Of a stretch of 64,000 bases of DNA, positions 62,679-64,000 are shown piece by piece (the first letter of the stretch is position 1; each line of letters begins with the position of its first letter). Made by a program: the position numbers and the translations under genes. This DNA is from Notospermus geniculatus (taxonomy: Eukaryota > Nemertea > Pilidiophora > Heteronemertea > Lineidae): the NCBI GenBank assembly GCA_002633025.1, contig NMRB01000048.1, positions 18,772-82,771 of the forward strand, written 5' to 3'. The notes under the pieces were generated by a model, which saw nothing but the letters and a program-made list of their open reading frames with translations, had not been told where the DNA came from and searched no databases.

Positions 62679-63100
62679 CAGAGTGGCTCAATAAAAATGT
62701 TACACTTACAAAATGGTCAATATATTTTATAATGTTGGCATTTACCCTAAAATATACATATGTACTTGAAGAGCAAGCTCTCTCGATTAATTTGACACCA
62801 GCAGATTCAAAATCCTTCCACGGTTGACTGCACGGGACAGATTTTATTGACTCATGTGAAATAGAACTTTCGCCAACTTCTCAGTGGTTGAACAGGACAA
62901 AGGTACTGGACCAAAGTCCATGCCTTTCTGACTGACCTCATACCCTGTGCAGTCAACCATGGAAGGATTTTGAATCTGCTGGTGTCAAATTAATCGAGAG
63001 AGCTTGCTCTTCAAGTACATATGTATATTTTAGGGTAAATGCCATAATTATAAAAGATATTGACCATTTTGTAAGTGTAACATTTTATTGAGCCACTCTC
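62679..63100. mobile_element. Fold-back element, about 150-bp arms, TA flanks
   Basis: CAGAGTGGCTCAATAAA left, inverse right; TA at 62677-62678 and 63101-63102. Arms nearly identical for about 150 bp. Confidence 0.92.
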
Positions 63101-63596
63101 TATAGCATCATGTAATATATGGTAGGCCATAATGCCCAAAATATATCAAGCACCCAAATCGATCACAGTCAACAAATGACTAGAATCAATCGTAAGAAAT
63201 AGCCTAACAAGTCATATTTTATGGGGTGCGAACAGACAGGACTGAATATTTTTCCTCTTCCAGCCATTTTCATGCACAGTTCCCAGTCTTGAAGTGATTA
63301 CCATGTTGAAAACGTCATTTGCTCACAGCAAAAAAAATTGCTATCTATACAGCTTGTAAAGTACAATCTTGAGATTCTAGTTTGTGTAACATTCAAATGG
63401 TGCAAAAATTGCACAAACAATCATTAGCAATTAATTAATTATGCCCAAGGCCAGCCTCAGGAAAACCTGGACCAAGGCAGCATGCAATGACACCACGAGA
63501 TATCCCGTGCCGAGGGTAGAGCACTTTACACATTATCACCCTGCAGTCTCTCAAGAAACCTTTGTTGGAAACTTGAGCAGCTCATTCAGTACTCAA

Positions 63597-63849
63597 GGAG
63601 CCCGGTGGTGTAGTGGTTCGGGTCACCGTCTAGCGGTCAGAGGGTCCCGGGTTCGAATCCCACTGGCGTGAGACTTTGGGCAAGTCTCTTTACCTCACTG
63701 GCCTCTCTCCACCCAGGTGTATAAATGGGTACCGGTCGGAAATGCTCGGATTGTAGCACTGAATGGGCAGCTCATCTGAGAGTTCTACTGAAAGGTTTCA
63801 GGATAAACTGGGGTTAAAGTGTAAAGTCGGATGAGAACCTATACCGTAA
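63597..63849 (+). mobile_element. SINE family B, interrupted at 3' end
   Basis: gagcccggtggtgtagtggt; tail breaks off at ctataccgtaa, where MITE A begins. Confidence 0.92.
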
Positions 63850-64000
63850 TGAGGAACCCGCAGAACTACGCCACGACATGGCACTGTCAGTGTAAGACCC
63901 GGAAGTCCTATTTTCTAACAGTATTTCCATTTACTTCTTGCCCCAAAATAAACCACTCTCTTTGGTTCAATTTTGATTAAATTACACTGTCCTGTTTCAT
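63850..64000. mobile_element. MITE family A, left half, cut by window edge
   Basis: TGAGGAACCCGCAGAACTAC and following sequence match 14352-14500. Confidence 0.88.

Overview
The window is eukaryotic, intron-rich, repeat-dense DNA that fits a marine invertebrate. It carries one recognisable protein gene on the + strand: the 3' two thirds of polybromo-1 (PBRM1/BAF180, the bromodomain subunit of PBAF-type SWI/SNF chromatin remodellers). I assembled 22 GT-AG exons between 11590 and 49302, totalling 3737 nt (1245 codons plus 2 nt), with reading phase conserved across every junction. In order they encode bromodomain 4, bromodomain 5, bromodomain 6, a charged linker, BAH1, BAH2, an acidic/serine-rich linker, an HMG box and a Q/P/G-rich tail that ends in the conserved C-terminal block around RTQRLLHSEAYL. 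Bromodomains 1-3 and the start codon lie upstream of the window. The last about 85 residues expected from vertebrate PBRM1 were not found; a possible alternative terminal exon with a poly(A) signal sits at 51320-52274.

Almost everything else is repeats, and they fill the introns. I see two tRNA-headed SINE families, a third tRNA-like family that forms a local tandem array, and several dozen palindromic MITE-like DNA elements. The MITEs group by target site: many are flanked by TTAA with unrelated interiors, others by TA (Tc1/mariner-like), by 5-7 bp with CAGG termini (hAT-like), or by 4 bp AT-rich sites. Several are nested, and in at least four cases a paralogue of the host repeat supplies the empty site. 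There are also minisatellites with units of 16, 20, 30, 33, 71 and 77 bp.

Layout: 1-11589 is repeat-rich sequence without a recognised exon. 11590-18535 holds bromodomains 4-6. 20437-22556 holds the end of bromodomain 6 and the charged linker. 24901-29549 holds both BAH domains. 32582-36029 is the linker, 39381-40605 the HMG box, and 44572-49302 the Q/P-rich tail. 49303-64000 is repeats with no second gene recognised. Assembly gaps are at 19112-19183 and 51000-51131.

The phylum cannot be fixed from this sequence. The conserved protein, compact exons and abundant ACATGTACATGTA-like words suit a lophotrochozoan or invertebrate deuterostome; that is inference. Protein comparisons are to vertebrate PBRM1 as I remember it, not to a search.
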